A stretch of DNA of 64,000 nucleotides from Hahella ganghwensis DSM 17046 (lineage in GTDB: Bacteria; Pseudomonadota; Gammaproteobacteria; Pseudomonadales; Oleiphilaceae), in contig NZ_AQXX01000136.1 in the NCBI RefSeq assembly GCF_000376785.1, forward strand, positions 62,001 to 126,000. Reading direction: 5' to 3'. Of this stretch, positions 9,190-19,372 are shown piece after piece (position 1 is the first letter of the stretch; every line of letters starts with the position of its first letter). The translations under genes and the position numbers were made by a program. The notes under the pieces were generated by a model that was not told where the DNA came from, searched no databases, and was given only the letters and a program-made list of their open reading frames with translations.

Positions 9190-10068
9190 TTATTCAGTTG
9201 AGGCTGGCTGCCCGGCGTCATCTGCCGGCAGGTTCTTTTCACCGGGCCCAGGTTTGCGGAACACCATCAGAATATGGCGACTGCGGTTGAGCTCAGCGAG
9301 AGGGCGAGCTTCAACCTGGGCAAAAGGCTCACCGGGATCATGAACAATGGAACTGACTATCGCAACAGGATAACCAGGCGGAAACCTTCCCCCTAAACCA
9401 GAACTGACGAGCAGGTCACCTTCCAGAATATCAGCGGTATCCGGCACGTTAGCCAGTTCCAGTCGATCCAGAACACCAATTCCCACCAGAATCCCACGCA
9501 CCCCGTTTCGGTTAACCTGGATCGGGATAGCATGGTTACTGTCCGATATCAGCAAAACTCTTGAGGACAAGGGGGAAACCTGAGTCACCTGTCCTAACAG
9601 CCCCTGGGAATCCAGCACTGGTTGCCCCACATAAATACCATCATCACTCCCTTTGTTCACCACCACCTGGTGGGTGTAGGGATCAGGGCTCACACCAATG
9701 ATTTCAGCGACCAGAACAGAATCATCCACAACCGAAGAGGCATTCAGTAATTCGCGCAATCGGTTAACTTCTGCCGACAGAGATGCCAGTCGTTGGGATT
9801 TCGCTTCCAAAATCAGCAGCCGGTTGCGAAGCGCATCATTCTCGTGCTGCAGCTCAGTTCGGGACTTCATCGTGTCTTCTGTCCACTCTATCAAGTCATC
9901 TGGAGCACTGACTATCCACTGGACGGGAGCGACGACGGTAGAAAGAGCCTGCCGCAGAGGGCCGGTCAGATTGAAATGATAATCGGCCAGAATCAGACCG
10001 ACCGACACAACGGCCACTAATATCATTCGTGCGCCAAGGACAGGACCTTCAACGAAGATATTCTTAAT
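9190..10068 (-). CDS. mreC: Rod shape-determining protein MreC, apparently started at ATT
   Basis: MreC is a bitopic inner-membrane protein whose periplasmic part (helix plus two beta-barrels) couples MreB to PBP2. A transmembrane segment (MILVAVVSVGLILAD), a coiled coil (ELQHENDALRNRLLILEAKSQ) and the barrel region (VSPDPYTHQVVVNKGSDDGI) are visible. The first conventional codon (ATG at 10024-10026) opens inside the family N-terminal motif: the frame upstream encodes KNIFVEGPVLGAR, the FxxGPxLxxR motif of gammaproteobacterial MreC. Going upstream, the frame has no ATG, GTG or TTG before a stop. The best site is an ATT at 10066-10068 with AGGAG seven bases ahead, giving 292 residues. ATT starts are known in infC and pcnB. 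A sequencing error of ATG is the alternative. Confidence 0.88.
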   Translation of the reverse strand: MKNIFVEGPVLGARMILVAVVSVGLILADYHFNLTGPLRQALSTVVAPVQWIVSAPDDLIEWTEDTMKSRTELQHENDALRNRLLILEAKSQRLASLSAEVNRLRELLNASSVVDDSVLVAEIIGVSPDPYTHQVVVNKGSDDGIYVGQPVLDSQGLLGQVTQVSPLSSRVLLISDSNHAIPIQVNRNGVRGILVGIGVLDRLELANVPDTADILEGDLLVSSGLGGRFPPGYPVAIVSSIVHDPGEPFAQVEARPLAELNRSRHILMVFRKPGPGEKNLPADDAGQPASTE

Positions 10069-10116
10069 GCCCGCTCTCCTGTTTTCTGTTGCTGGCGAAA
10101 AATTGAAGGCATATGG

Positions 10117-10142
10117 AAAAAATCCGGAGATCAGGCTCCGGA
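10117..10142 (-). terminator. Intrinsic terminator between mreB and mreC
   Basis: On the minus strand a 7-bp perfect GC-rich stem (TCCGGAG/CTCCGGA, six-base loop) is followed directly by six T. It lies 75 bases downstream of mreB and 49 bases before the mreC start, so it probably limits read-through and sets MreB above MreC/MreD. Confidence 0.8.
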
Positions 10143-10218
10143 CTTTTCAAATAAATGCCTGTGGCTAACAGTTATATACTGACTTAAAAAACAGCCTCAA
10201 GAAACTGTTCTTTAAAGA

Positions 10219-11262
<1,044 letters not shown>

Positions 11263-11499
11263 TTAGAATCCGTAATTATTCAGGTTGGGCATGCTGCGGC
11301 AACTTTAACAGTGGCGACGAGACAGAGCAAGCGGCATTTGCCCGCCGTTCGGGGCTCTGAGAGCGACCAGCAAGCTATCTTGCAGGTCGCCACAGCTGCA
11401 TTAATTCTTCTTAAATTTAAATTACCTGCCGCAAAAAGCCTTCTGATGCGGCGATATCTGTCCCAAGCCCCAAAAGGAGAAGAAAAGCGCAAGTGCTCC

Positions 11500-11530
11500 T
11501 TTACACTGACCATGGGCTGACAATTATAAT
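11500..11530 (+). promoter_or_regulatory. Probable gatCAB promoter
   Basis: A perfect TATAAT at 11525-11530 is preceded by TTTACA (11500-11505, five of six matches to TTGACA) with a 19-base spacer. It lies in the 414-base divergent region between mreB and gatC, 141 bases before the gatC start. The remainder of this region holds no convincing gene; a short frame at 11260-11520 has no coding features. Confidence 0.5.
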
Positions 11531-11670
11531 AGACGGTTTTCGGGCAAAAGGCTGGCGACGCTCTAAATTCAACGCCCGCTGCATCCCATTTGAGAACCGT
11601 ATCTCAATTGCGTAACGCCTACAATTTCTTTACCCCTGATAAAATGGGGGATACCAATGGGGAGAGTATC

Positions 11671-11958
11671 GTGACGATTCAATCAGATGAACTGGTCAAA
11701 ATCGCTTACCTGGCCAAGTTGGAGATTGATACCGACAACACGGACAGGCTGACCAATGACCTGGACCAGATTCTGAATTTCGTTGATCAGATGAAATCTG
11801 TAGACACCACACAGGTCGAACCGCTCAGCAATCCTTTGGAAATGACGCAGCGACTCCGCAAAGACGAAGTCACTGAAACCAATCAGCGTGAAGCATTCCA
11901 GAAAATTGCTCCAGCCACTGCGGCAGGGCTTTACCTGGTACCCAAAGTCATTGAATAG
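11671..11958 (+). CDS. gatC: Aspartyl/glutamyl-tRNA amidotransferase subunit C
   Basis: GatC is the small clamp subunit that holds GatA and GatB together in the amidotransferase that converts Glu-tRNA(Gln) or Asp-tRNA(Asn) to the amide form. The family pattern is present: VKIAYLAKLEI, LDQILNFVDQM, then VEPLSNPLEMTQRLRKDEVTE and a C terminus FLVPKV-like (LYLVPKVIE). I start at GTG 11671, giving 95 residues, the usual length, with GGGGAGAG five bases upstream. A longer frame from 11590 adds 27 residues not typical of the family. Confidence 0.93.
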   Translation: MTIQSDELVKIAYLAKLEIDTDNTDRLTNDLDQILNFVDQMKSVDTTQVEPLSNPLEMTQRLRKDEVTETNQREAFQKIAPATAAGLYLVPKVIE

Positions 11959-12062
11959 CCTCAGATTGAGCCTGCTTCCCTAAAAAGGAAGCTCAGTGAT
12001 CCTTTAACTATCGATCTAACTATCCAATTTCGGCGCCGAATAATTTTCGACAAGAGTTCACC

Positions 12063-13511
12063 ATGTTACCAGAATCTGTAAGCGAGCTACTCAAAGGCCT
12101 GGAGAGCAAATCGTTCTCATCTGAGGAAATCACCCGAGCCTATCTAGACAAGATCAAACAACAAAACGATTCTTTGAACTGCTTTATTACTGTTACCGAA
12201 GAGCAGGCACTGGAAGCTGCAAAAGCTTCCGATCAAAGAAGAGCCAACGGGACCTCCGGCCCCCTTGATGGGATTCCAGTGGCCCACAAGGATCTGTTCT
12301 GTACGACAGGCACGACAACCACTTGTGCTTCCAGAATGCTGGAAAACTTTATTCCTCCGTATGAATCCACCGTCACCCGAAAGTTTGCTGAAGCCGGAGC
12401 GATCAGTCTCGGCAAGACCAATATGGACGAGTTTGCCATGGGCTCCTCCAACGAAAACAGCTACTACGGCCCGGTGAAAAATCCCTGGAACCTGGAATAT
12501 GTTCCCGGAGGCTCTTCAGGAGGCTCAGCTTCGGCTGTTGCAGCAGGTCTTTGTGCCGCAGCCACTGGCACGGATACTGGCGGTTCAATCCGCCAACCAG
12601 CAGCGTTTTGCGGGATTACTGGCCTCAAGCCGACTTACGGTCGTGTCTCCCGACTCGGGATGATTGCGTTTGCTTCCAGTCTCGACCAGGGCGGTCCAAT
12701 GGCGAGAACCGCTGAGGACACTGCGATTCTGTTGAATGTGATGGCCGGTCACGATCCTAAGGATTCCACCAGCTCCACTCACCCAGTGGAAGACTACACC
12801 GCTTCCCTTAATCAGGATTTAAGCGGCACCCGTATTGGACTGCCGAAAGAGTACTTTTCCGGAAACCTTAATGCTGATACAGGTAAATCCCTTGAAGCCG
12901 CCATTAAGGTCTATGAATCTCTGGGGGCAACCGTTGAGGAAATATCGCTTCCTCATACCGAGCTGTCAGTACCAGCTTACTACGTTATCGCTCCTGCCGA
13001 AGCTTCTGCCAACTTGTCAAGATTCGACGGCGTGCGTTACGGACATCGCTGCGACAGCCCGAAAGACCTGGAAGACCTCTATCGGCGCTCTCGTGCAGAA
13101 GGGTTTGGCGCCGAAGTTCAAAGGCGTATTCTCGTGGGCACCTATGCACTGTCAGCCGGATACTTTGATGCCTACTATCGTCAGGCCCAGAAGATTCGCC
13201 GCCTCATTAAAGAAGACTTTGTCAGAGCTTTTGACCATATTGACGCCATCCTATGTCCAACCACTCCGGGGGCAGCCTTTAAAATCGGCAGTAAATCCGA
13301 TGACCCGGTGCAAATGTACCTGGAGGACATTTTTACGGTTCCAACCAGCTTGGCTGGCTTACCGGCCATTGCCCTGCCCTGTGGTGAACTCGATGGCCTT
13401 CCTGTCGGCATGCAGCTGATTGGCAACTACTTCAACGAAAGCAAGTTGCTGAATCTGGCTCACAGGTTTCAGAGCGAGACTGACTGGCACCAACGCCGTC
13501 CACAGATTTGA
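12063..13511 (+). CDS. gatA: Aspartyl/glutamyl-tRNA amidotransferase subunit A
   Basis: GatA (482 residues) is the glutaminase subunit that releases ammonia for tRNA-dependent amidation. The amidase-signature Ser-cisSer-Lys triad is visible: Lys76 in VAHKDLF, the cis-Ser in PGGSSGGSA (near 150) and the nucleophile Ser174 in [12 protein letters not shown]. It is the middle gene of gatCAB, 104 bases after gatC and 61 before gatB. Presence of the operon suggests the organism makes at least one of Gln-tRNA or Asn-tRNA indirectly, or keeps both routes. Confidence 0.97.
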   Translation: MLPESVSELLKGLESKSFSSEEITRAYLDKIKQQNDSLNCFITVTEEQALEAAKASDQRRANGTSGPLDGIPVAHKDLFCTTGTTTTCASRMLENFIPPYESTVTRKFAEAGAISLGKTNMDEFAMGSSNENSYYGPVKNPWNLEYVPGGSSGGSASAVAAGLCAAATGTDTGGSIRQPAAFCGITGLKPTYGRVSRLGMIAFASSLDQGGPMARTAEDTAILLNVMAGHDPKDSTSSTHPVEDYTASLNQDLSGTRIGLPKEYFSGNLNADTGKSLEAAIKVYESLGATVEEISLPHTELSVPAYYVIAPAEASANLSRFDGVRYGHRCDSPKDLEDLYRRSRAEGFGAEVQRRILVGTYALSAGYFDAYYRQAQKIRRLIKEDFVRAFDHIDAILCPTTPGAAFKIGSKSDDPVQMYLEDIFTVPTSLAGLPAIALPCGELDGLPVGMQLIGNYFNESKLLNLAHRFQSETDWHQRRPQI

Positions 13512-13572
13512 TCGATAGACAAACGTATTTGACGACCTGAAGAGGTCCAGACCTGCAAAAAGAGGTTACAAG

Positions 13573-15018
13573 ATGGAATGGGAAGTGGTCATCGGGCTTG
13601 AAATTCATGTACAGCTCGCCACCAAATCCAAGATTTTCTCCGGCTCCAGCATTGCTTTTGGCGCCGAGCCCAATACACAAGCCAGCGCCGTAGACCTGGC
13701 CATGCCAGGCATGCTCCCGGTGATGAATGAAGAAGCCTTGCGCATGGCGGTCAAGTTCGGCCTGGCGATTGATGCAGAAGTGTCAGAAAGATCCGTTTTT
13801 GATCGGAAAAACTACTTTTATCCGGACCTGCCAAAAGGCTATCAGATCAGTCAGCTAGAATACCCGATCGTTAAAACAGGACAGGTCGATATTCATCTGG
13901 AGGACGGCACCAAAAAAACCATCGGCGTCACGCGTGCGCACCTGGAAGAAGATGCCGGTAAGAGTCTTCATGAAGATTTCCACGGGATGTCCGGCATTGA
14001 CCTCAACCGTGCGGGCACTCCGTTGCTCGAAATAGTTTCGGAACCAGACCTCAGAAGCGCCAAAGAAGCCGTCGCCTATCTGAAAAAGATCCACTCCATT
14101 GTGACTTACCTGGGTATTTCTGACGGCGACATGTCACAGGGCTCCATGCGCTGCGACTGCAATGTTTCACTCCGTCCCAAAGGCCAGGAAGAGTTCGGCA
14201 CACGTACTGAGATCAAAAACGTCAACTCTTTCCGCTTTGTTGAAAAGGCAATCAATACCGAAATTGAACGCCAGATGTACATTCTGGAGGACGGAGGCAG
14301 CATCGAGCAGGAGACACGGCTCTATGACGCAGATAAAGACGAAACCCGCTCCATGCGCAGCAAAGAGTTCGCCAACGACTACCGCTACTTCCCTGATCCG
14401 GACCTGCTGCCCATAGAAATTGATCAGGCATATATCGAAGAGGTCCGTCAAACTCTGCCGGAACTGCCGGAAGCTAAAATCAGTCGTTTCTGCAGTGATT
14501 ATGGCCTCTCCGATACTGATGCCGGCATCCTTGCCGCCAGCCGTGAACAGGCTGACTACTTCGAAGCCGTCGCCACCAAATCCGGAGACGCCAAAATGGC
14601 GGCCAACTGGGTGATGGGCGAACTGGCGAAATACCTGAACCAGAACGGACTCGAAATCAGTCAGTGTCCAGTTAGTACTGACGCGCTGGGTGGTTTGATC
14701 GCCCGGATCAAAGACAACACTATTTCCGGCAAAATTGCCAAAGATGTGTTTGACGTTATGTGGACCGAAGGTGGCGAGGCAGATGCCATCATCGAAGCCA
14801 AAGGATTGAAGCAGGTCACTGATACAGGCGCAATTGAGGCCATTGTCGACGAAGTTCTGGCCAACAATGCAGCACAGGTGGAGCAATACCGCTCAGCCGA
14901 AGAAGCCAAACGCGGAAAAATGATCGGCTTCTTTGTCGGGCAGACAATGAAAGCGTCAAAAGGAAAAGCCAACCCGCAGCAGGTTAACCAGATCCTGAAA
15001 CAAAAGCTGGACGGTTAA
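13573..15018 (+). CDS. gatB: Aspartyl/glutamyl-tRNA amidotransferase subunit B
   Basis: GatB (481 residues) binds the mischarged tRNA and carries the kinase-like site that activates the side-chain carboxyl with ATP before amidation. The opening [13 protein letters not shown], the segment [19 protein letters not shown], the metal-binding cysteine pair [10 protein letters not shown] and the [10 protein letters not shown] motif are all present. The C-terminal YqeY-like tail domain (from about residue 330) ends [11 protein letters not shown]-like ([15 protein letters not shown]). It is the last gene of gatCAB and is followed by a strong hairpin. Confidence 0.97.
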   Translation: MEWEVVIGLEIHVQLATKSKIFSGSSIAFGAEPNTQASAVDLAMPGMLPVMNEEALRMAVKFGLAIDAEVSERSVFDRKNYFYPDLPKGYQISQLEYPIVKTGQVDIHLEDGTKKTIGVTRAHLEEDAGKSLHEDFHGMSGIDLNRAGTPLLEIVSEPDLRSAKEAVAYLKKIHSIVTYLGISDGDMSQGSMRCDCNVSLRPKGQEEFGTRTEIKNVNSFRFVEKAINTEIERQMYILEDGGSIEQETRLYDADKDETRSMRSKEFANDYRYFPDPDLLPIEIDQAYIEEVRQTLPELPEAKISRFCSDYGLSDTDAGILAASREQADYFEAVATKSGDAKMAANWVMGELAKYLNQNGLEISQCPVSTDALGGLIARIKDNTISGKIAKDVFDVMWTEGGEADAIIEAKGLKQVTDTGAIEAIVDEVLANNAAQVEQYRSAEEAKRGKMIGFFVGQTMKASKGKANPQQVNQILKQKLDG

Positions 15019-15062
15019 CTTCAGGAAAGGGTTGTATTCCAAAAGCTCTAACATTGGCGATA

Positions 15063-15090
15063 AATACAGGCTCCAGAAGGAGCCTGTATT
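15063..15090 (+). terminator. 12-bp perfect hairpin after gatB
   Basis: AATACAGGCTCC and GGAGCCTGTATT form a perfect 12-bp stem with a four-base loop (AGAA), 44 bases after the gatB stop. It lacks a T-tract (GCCCATCC follows), so it is either an RNA 3'-end stabiliser or a Rho-assisted terminator. The remaining 225 bases up to 15315 hold no gene that I can support. Confidence 0.5.
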
Positions 15091-15315
15091 GCCCATCCAA
15101 CGCTATCTTGCGATTAAACACTCGCTAGGCTAACTTGAGCCCCCGGTTTTAACAGGGTAAGAGGTCAGTTAATGCCCCTGCCTCATTAGGCTTATATCAA
15201 CACTTTTTAAGCCTAAACAGTATAGTTAAACACCTTTTGCTGTATACTCGGCGTCCAGCGTCGTCTGTCACGCCTGACATGTTAAGTTAAAGGACCCTTC
15301 GGTAGCGCCCCTTCA

Positions 15316-15798
15316 ATGAAAAGACATCTCGCTTTAGTTGGCATAATTTTCTCCTTCTCCCCTGATTTATACGCTACAAGCATATACAAGTGCACCAGCG
15401 AGAAAGGAACTGTTGTATTCTCTGAATCACCCTGCAACAACCAGGCTGAGAAAATTGAAGTTTCCGTTCCCAAGATCGGCACTGAAGGCAGCACTAATGC
15501 CACAAACATTCTGAAAACCATAGAAAAACACAATCGCCCGCGAGAAATTGACCAGGAAATAAAAGAACTGGAAACTCAGATTGCTGACGATCAGAAAAAA
15601 ATGGATTTAGAACTGGACAACTTACGGGAACAAAAGAAATATGCAGCCAACAATCTTGCTGGGGCCACCTGGGAAGAGAGTATTTCGACAGAAATGCAGG
15701 CGGTTGTGGAAAAATATAAAACCAGGATCAGTAACGCACGATCTCAGATTGAATATCTTCGAGCTGAAAAGCAGCGGGTTCTATCATCTTCCGATTAA
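15316..15798 (+). CDS. Secreted DUF4124-like protein with coiled coil
   Basis: A 160-residue protein with a probable signal peptide (MKRHLALVGIIFSFSPDLYA) and then the short DUF4124 pattern IYKCTSEKGTVVFSESPC, with two cysteines that could form a disulfide. The C-terminal two-thirds are highly charged and helical (EIDQEIKELETQIADDQKKM and onward), predicting a coiled coil. DUF4124 proteins are periplasmic or envelope proteins of unknown role, common in gammaproteobacteria. It stands alone between gatB and convergent rimO. No function can be assigned. Confidence 0.75.
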   Translation: MKRHLALVGIIFSFSPDLYATSIYKCTSEKGTVVFSESPCNNQAEKIEVSVPKIGTEGSTNATNILKTIEKHNRPREIDQEIKELETQIADDQKKMDLELDNLREQKKYAANNLAGATWEESISTEMQAVVEKYKTRISNARSQIEYLRAEKQRVLSSSD

Positions 15799-15815
15799 TT
15801 AGTTGAACTAACATT

Positions 15816-15858
15816 GAAAAAGGGTCACAAACTCCGAATCGAAAACTTTGTAACCCTT
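15816..15858 (-). terminator. Terminator of rimO (convergent region)
   Basis: A 12-base stem with one C-A mismatch (AAGGGTCACAAA, 15820-15831, with TTTGTAACCCTT, 15847-15858) lies between the DUF4124 gene and rimO. On the minus strand the stem is followed by TTTTTCAAT, a fair T-tract; on the plus strand the tail is only TATATAT. Confidence 0.6.
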
Positions 15859-15871
15859 ATATATCAACTAC

Positions 15872-17191
15872 CTAAATCGGATGAGCCCACAAGTCATATT
15901 CATCCGCCTCTTCCACCTGAACTTTAAGGATATCCCCGACCTTAAGGTGAGTTTGCTTGTCCAGAAATACCTGGCCGTCAATCTCAGGCGCATCAGCCAT
16001 AGAGCGACATACAGCACCTTCCTCAACCACCTCATCGACGATGACATCGATCTGACGTCCGACTTTCGCCTGTAGCCTTGCGGAACTGATTCGTTGCTGA
16101 ACAGCCATGAAACGCTCCCACCGCTCCTGCTTGACGGTTTCGTCAACAGGGTTGGGCAATTCATTCGCTGTAGCCCCCTCTACTGGAGAGTACTTAAAGC
16201 AACCTACCCGATCCAACTGGGCTTCTTCCAGAAAATCCAGCAACATCTGAAAATCTTCCTCAGTTTCACCGGGAAACCCAACGATAAAAGTGGACCTCAA
16301 GGTAATATCGGGACACTGTTCCCGCCACTTGGCAATACGGTGTAGTACTTTTTCAGCGTGCGCCGGACGACGCATATTCTTTAATACTGCAGGTGACGCA
16401 TGCTGAAATGGGATATCCAGGTATGGCAGGATTTTCCCTTCCGCCATGAGCGGAATCACATCGTCCACATGGGGATAGGGATAGACATAATGTAGACGAA
16501 CCCATATGCCGAGCTTGCTTAGCTCCTCGCATAGCTCTTTCATACGGGTTTTTACCGGACGCCCTTCCCAGAACCCCGTCCGATATTTCATGTCCACGCC
16601 ATAAGCGCTGGTATCCTGAGAGATGACCAACAACTCTTTGACACCGTTATCCGCCAAGCGCTTGGCTTCGCTCAGAACATCCCCAATGGGGCGACTGACC
16701 AAATCACCTCGAAACGAAGGAATAATGCAGAACGTGCAACGGTGGTTACAGCCTTCTGATATTTTAAGATAGGCATAATGCCTGGGAGTCAGTTTGACGC
16801 CAGTATCCGGTACCAGACTGAGAAACGGATTATAGTCAGGTTTGGGAATCACTTCGTGGACCTGCCCCATCACCTCATCATAGGCATGGGGCCCACTGAC
16901 CGCCAACACATTGGGGTGCACTTCACGAATGACATCCTCTTTGGCCCCAAGACAGCCGGTGACAATGACTTTGCCGTTTTCACGCAATGCCTCACCGATT
17001 GTATCCAGCGACTCCTTAACGGCACTATCAATAAACCCGCAGGTATTGACCAGAACGACGTCTGCTCCTTCGTAACTTGAGGAAATCTCGTAACCTTCCG
17101 TCCGAAGCTGGGTCAGAATACGTTCGGAATCTACTGTATTTTTGGGACACCCCAGGCTTACAAAGCCAACTTTTCCAGATTTAGAGGTCAT
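15872..17191 (-). CDS. rimO: Ribosomal protein S12 methylthiotransferase RimO
   Basis: RimO is a radical SAM enzyme that adds a methylthio group to the beta carbon of the conserved Asp of ribosomal protein S12. Visible parts: the N-terminal [4Fe-4S] domain with [19 protein letters not shown] and TGCLGAKED; the radical SAM motif CNHRCTFC (near residue 155); and a C-terminal TRAM domain ([11 protein letters not shown] onward). I start at ATG 17191 (439 residues; E. coli 441) with AGGTGG just upstream, rather than at 17242 which adds 17 unconserved residues. Confidence 0.96.
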   Translation of the reverse strand: MTSKSGKVGFVSLGCPKNTVDSERILTQLRTEGYEISSSYEGADVVLVNTCGFIDSAVKESLDTIGEALRENGKVIVTGCLGAKEDVIREVHPNVLAVSGPHAYDEVMGQVHEVIPKPDYNPFLSLVPDTGVKLTPRHYAYLKISEGCNHRCTFCIIPSFRGDLVSRPIGDVLSEAKRLADNGVKELLVISQDTSAYGVDMKYRTGFWEGRPVKTRMKELCEELSKLGIWVRLHYVYPYPHVDDVIPLMAEGKILPYLDIPFQHASPAVLKNMRRPAHAEKVLHRIAKWREQCPDITLRSTFIVGFPGETEEDFQMLLDFLEEAQLDRVGCFKYSPVEGATANELPNPVDETVKQERWERFMAVQQRISSARLQAKVGRQIDVIVDEVVEEGAVCRSMADAPEIDGQVFLDKQTHLKVGDILKVQVEEADEYDLWAHPI

Positions 17192-17599
17192 TACCACCTG
17201 TCTCGTTACTATTTGCCATTCAACATACGAATAGCTGATCAAAAATCGGCCGCTATTCTACCCAATGACGACCAAATTAAACAGGTAAGCAATCCCATTG
17301 AATGCAACACTCGATTTGACACTTAACGGCTAATCAGGACAGTGCGTTGATCATTTGACGTGAATAACATTTCAGACACACCAAATTGCAAAATAACGTA
17401 ACAAAAATACTACACATCTCACCCAAATCGGCGCAAAATGTGCCAACAAGATCAAAAACAGATCAATTTCAAGCTGATAAACTAGTAATAATAAAGTCGA
17501 TTATCAGTATGCTTTGCTAACTGATTAAAGTGCTGACAGGCCAGTCGCCTTTCTCACCACTCCAGGTGCAGAAATATTTTTGGTAAAGGAGTAGCACTG
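17192..17599. other. Gene-free 408-base divergent region between rimO and the PilZ gene
   Basis: An AT-rich stretch that must hold the promoters of rimO and the PilZ gene. A TTGACA occurs at 17316-17321 but has no matching -10 at the right distance. Near the PilZ gene the run TAATAATAA is -10-like. No open frame, hairpin or repeat stands out. Confidence 0.4.
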
Positions 17600-18007
17600 T
17601 TGTTAACAGGTAACCATAAGCTAATGCAAAAGAATCTCAGACACCATTTCAGAGTTCCGGCTGATTTCATCGCCCATCTTCGCACCAGCAATGGAGACCA
17701 ACTTGAAGCAGACATTGTCAATGTCTCCCGTGCGGGACTGATGATTTCCTGCGACCGCGCCACCCTGGAACTCCTCATGCCAAATGCGCTGAGCTTCGCA
17801 CCACTTCAACCTGGGTGCGTCACCGTTGACTTTTCACTGCCACTGGACGATGAAGGACTCGTCGCTCTATCGATGGAGATGCTGATGGTCTACACGAGAA
17901 GGCTATCCCGCGATAAGTTCACCATAGGCCTCCAATTCAAGACTCCGACACCCCAGCAGGCAAAACTGTTGAACACCTATGTCAATGAAAACAAGCTAAG
18001 AGTTTGA
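17600..18007 (+). CDS. PilZ domain protein (c-di-GMP receptor type)
   Basis: A 135-residue single-domain PilZ protein. Both c-di-GMP-binding elements are present: RHHFR (RxxxR, residues about 13-18) and NVSRAGL (N/DxSxxG, about 43-49), followed by the beta-barrel strands. PilZ proteins bind c-di-GMP and control motility, exopolysaccharide or other outputs. The TTG at 17600 is preferred because AAAGGAG lies eight bases before it; an internal ATG at 17624 has no good site. It is monocistronic, and the c-di-GMP enzymes at 22-26 kb and 45 kb make a local signalling theme, but direct partnership is inference. Confidence 0.85.
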   Translation: MLTGNHKLMQKNLRHHFRVPADFIAHLRTSNGDQLEADIVNVSRAGLMISCDRATLELLMPNALSFAPLQPGCVTVDFSLPLDDEGLVALSMEMLMVYTRRLSRDKFTIGLQFKTPTPQQAKLLNTYVNENKLRV

Positions 18008-18067
18008 TATTTTTACAAATATCGAATTCATAATAACTACACATCCACCTATACAGCAATCAACTTC

Positions 18068-18099
18068 CTGCAGGATCATGGCGCTTTGATCGCCTGCAG
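18068..18099 (+). repeat. Hairpin after the PilZ gene
   Basis: CTGCAGG (18068-18074) and CCTGCAG (18093-18099) form a 7-bp stem that extends inward by ATCA/TGAT with a two-base bulge. It is 60 bases after the PilZ gene and not followed by a T run. It may be a transcript 3' structure. Confidence 0.35.
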
Positions 18100-18129
18100 T
18101 GACCGCTTTGACCTATAAAATCATATATC

Positions 18130-18184
18130 TATACCAAACCATTCTAAAAACCCCCCTTCTTATAATAAGTCTATTTTTGGTATA
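18130..18184 (+). promoter_or_regulatory. Candidate activator-dependent promoter of cysDN with 9-bp inverted repeat
   Basis: A perfect TATAAT (18161-18166) has no recognisable -35 at 16-18 bases, which is typical of activator-dependent promoters. It is enclosed by a perfect 9-bp inverted repeat, TATACCAAA (18130-18138) and TTTGGTATA (18176-18184). CysB, a LysR-type activator, controls cysDN in relatives; that this is a CysB-controlled region is inference. Confidence 0.45.
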
Positions 18185-18281
18185 TTAGCGCACTGTTTAA
18201 ATTATGGGCGCGCTTTGACTCCAGCAGCGAAGAACTCCATTTGGACAATAAGCGGAAACTTCAACGGATACTATATAGAAG

Positions 18282-19190
18282 ATGACTGATTTTAATCTGA
18301 CTCACCTCAAACAGCTCGAAGCAGAAAGCATTCACATAATTCGTGAAGTGGCTGCCGAGTTCGAACGTCCTGTGATGCTCTACTCTATCGGGAAAGACTC
18401 CTCGGTAATGCTTCACCTGGCACGTAAAGCTTTCTACCCGGGCAAACCACCCTTTCCGTTGATGCATGTCGATACCACCTGGAAGTTTCGGGAGATGATC
18501 GAGTTCCGTGATCGTCAGGCAGAAAAGTTCGGTCTGGACTTGATTGTCCACATTAATGAAGATGGCGTTCGTCAGGGCATTGGCCCTTTCACTCATGGCA
18601 GTGCCAAACATACAGACGTCATGAAGACCGAATCACTGAAGCAGGCACTAAATAAATACCAGTTTGATGCAGCCTTCGGTGGAGCCCGTCGTGACGAAGA
18701 AAAATCCCGCGCCAAAGAGCGGGTTTACTCCTTCCGTGACAACAACCATCGCTGGGACCCTAAAAATCAGCGCCCGGAACTATGGAATATTTATAACGGC
18801 AAGATTAATAAAGGCGAAAGTATTCGCGTCTTCCCGCTGTCCAACTGGACTGAGCTGGATATCTGGCAATACATTTACCTGGAAAACATTGAGATCGTAC
18901 CTCTTTACTACTCAGCCAAACGCCCAGTGGTTGAACGAGACGGTGTATTGATCATGGTGGATGACGATCGCATGCCTCTTAAAGAGGGCGAAACGCCAAT
19001 GATGAAAGACGTTCGCTTCAGAACGCTTGGTTGCTACCCTCTGACCGGGGCAGTTGAATCTACTGCTGACACCCTACCGGAAATCATTCAGGAAATGCTC
19101 CTCACTACCAGTTCAGAGCGCCAGGGTCGCGTTATCGACCATGACCAGGCCGGCTCCATGGAGCAGAAAAAGCGCGAGGGTTACTTTTAA
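18282..19190 (+). CDS. cysD: Sulfate adenylyltransferase subunit 2
   Basis: CysD (302 residues) is the ATP-sulfurylase catalytic subunit that forms adenosine 5'-phosphosulfate from sulfate and ATP, driven by GTP hydrolysis in CysN. The PP-loop [12 protein letters not shown] (near residue 36) is intact, as are HVDTTWKF, the [14 protein letters not shown] segment and the C-terminal [23 protein letters not shown]-type ending characteristic of the family. It is first in cysD-cysN; a 182-base gap with a short hairpin separates the two. Confidence 0.97.
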   Translation: MTDFNLTHLKQLEAESIHIIREVAAEFERPVMLYSIGKDSSVMLHLARKAFYPGKPPFPLMHVDTTWKFREMIEFRDRQAEKFGLDLIVHINEDGVRQGIGPFTHGSAKHTDVMKTESLKQALNKYQFDAAFGGARRDEEKSRAKERVYSFRDNNHRWDPKNQRPELWNIYNGKINKGESIRVFPLSNWTELDIWQYIYLENIEIVPLYYSAKRPVVERDGVLIMVDDDRMPLKEGETPMMKDVRFRTLGCYPLTGAVESTADTLPEIIQEMLLTTSSERQGRVIDHDQAGSMEQKKREGYF

Positions 19191-19198
19191 CCTTAATG

Positions 19199-19218
19199 GC
19201 TGCTTATGCTTAAGTAGC
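19199..19218 (+). repeat. Hairpin between cysD and cysN
   Basis: An 8-bp stem with one G-T pair (GCTGCTTA/TAAGTAGC, four-base loop) lies eight bases after the cysD stop. It may protect the cysD end of the message or cause partial termination, since the gap to cysN is unusually long for this operon (182 bases). Confidence 0.4.
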
Positions 19219-19372
19219 AAAACATTCATTTGCCAACACTCTGGTGTCAGTTCCAGGCAATTATCAGGGAACGCCATATCAGAGTGTCGGTAAGTTTGGC
19301 CACAGGCGCCAAGGCAATACAGGCACCTGGACATAATGTTGGGCTAAAGAATCAGGAACCAGAATCAAGGCT

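Noticed and set aside
14167-14886. 239-residue open frame antisense to gatB
   Set aside because: It lies wholly inside highly conserved gatB on the other strand, has no ribosome site, and its composition mirrors gatB codon structure.
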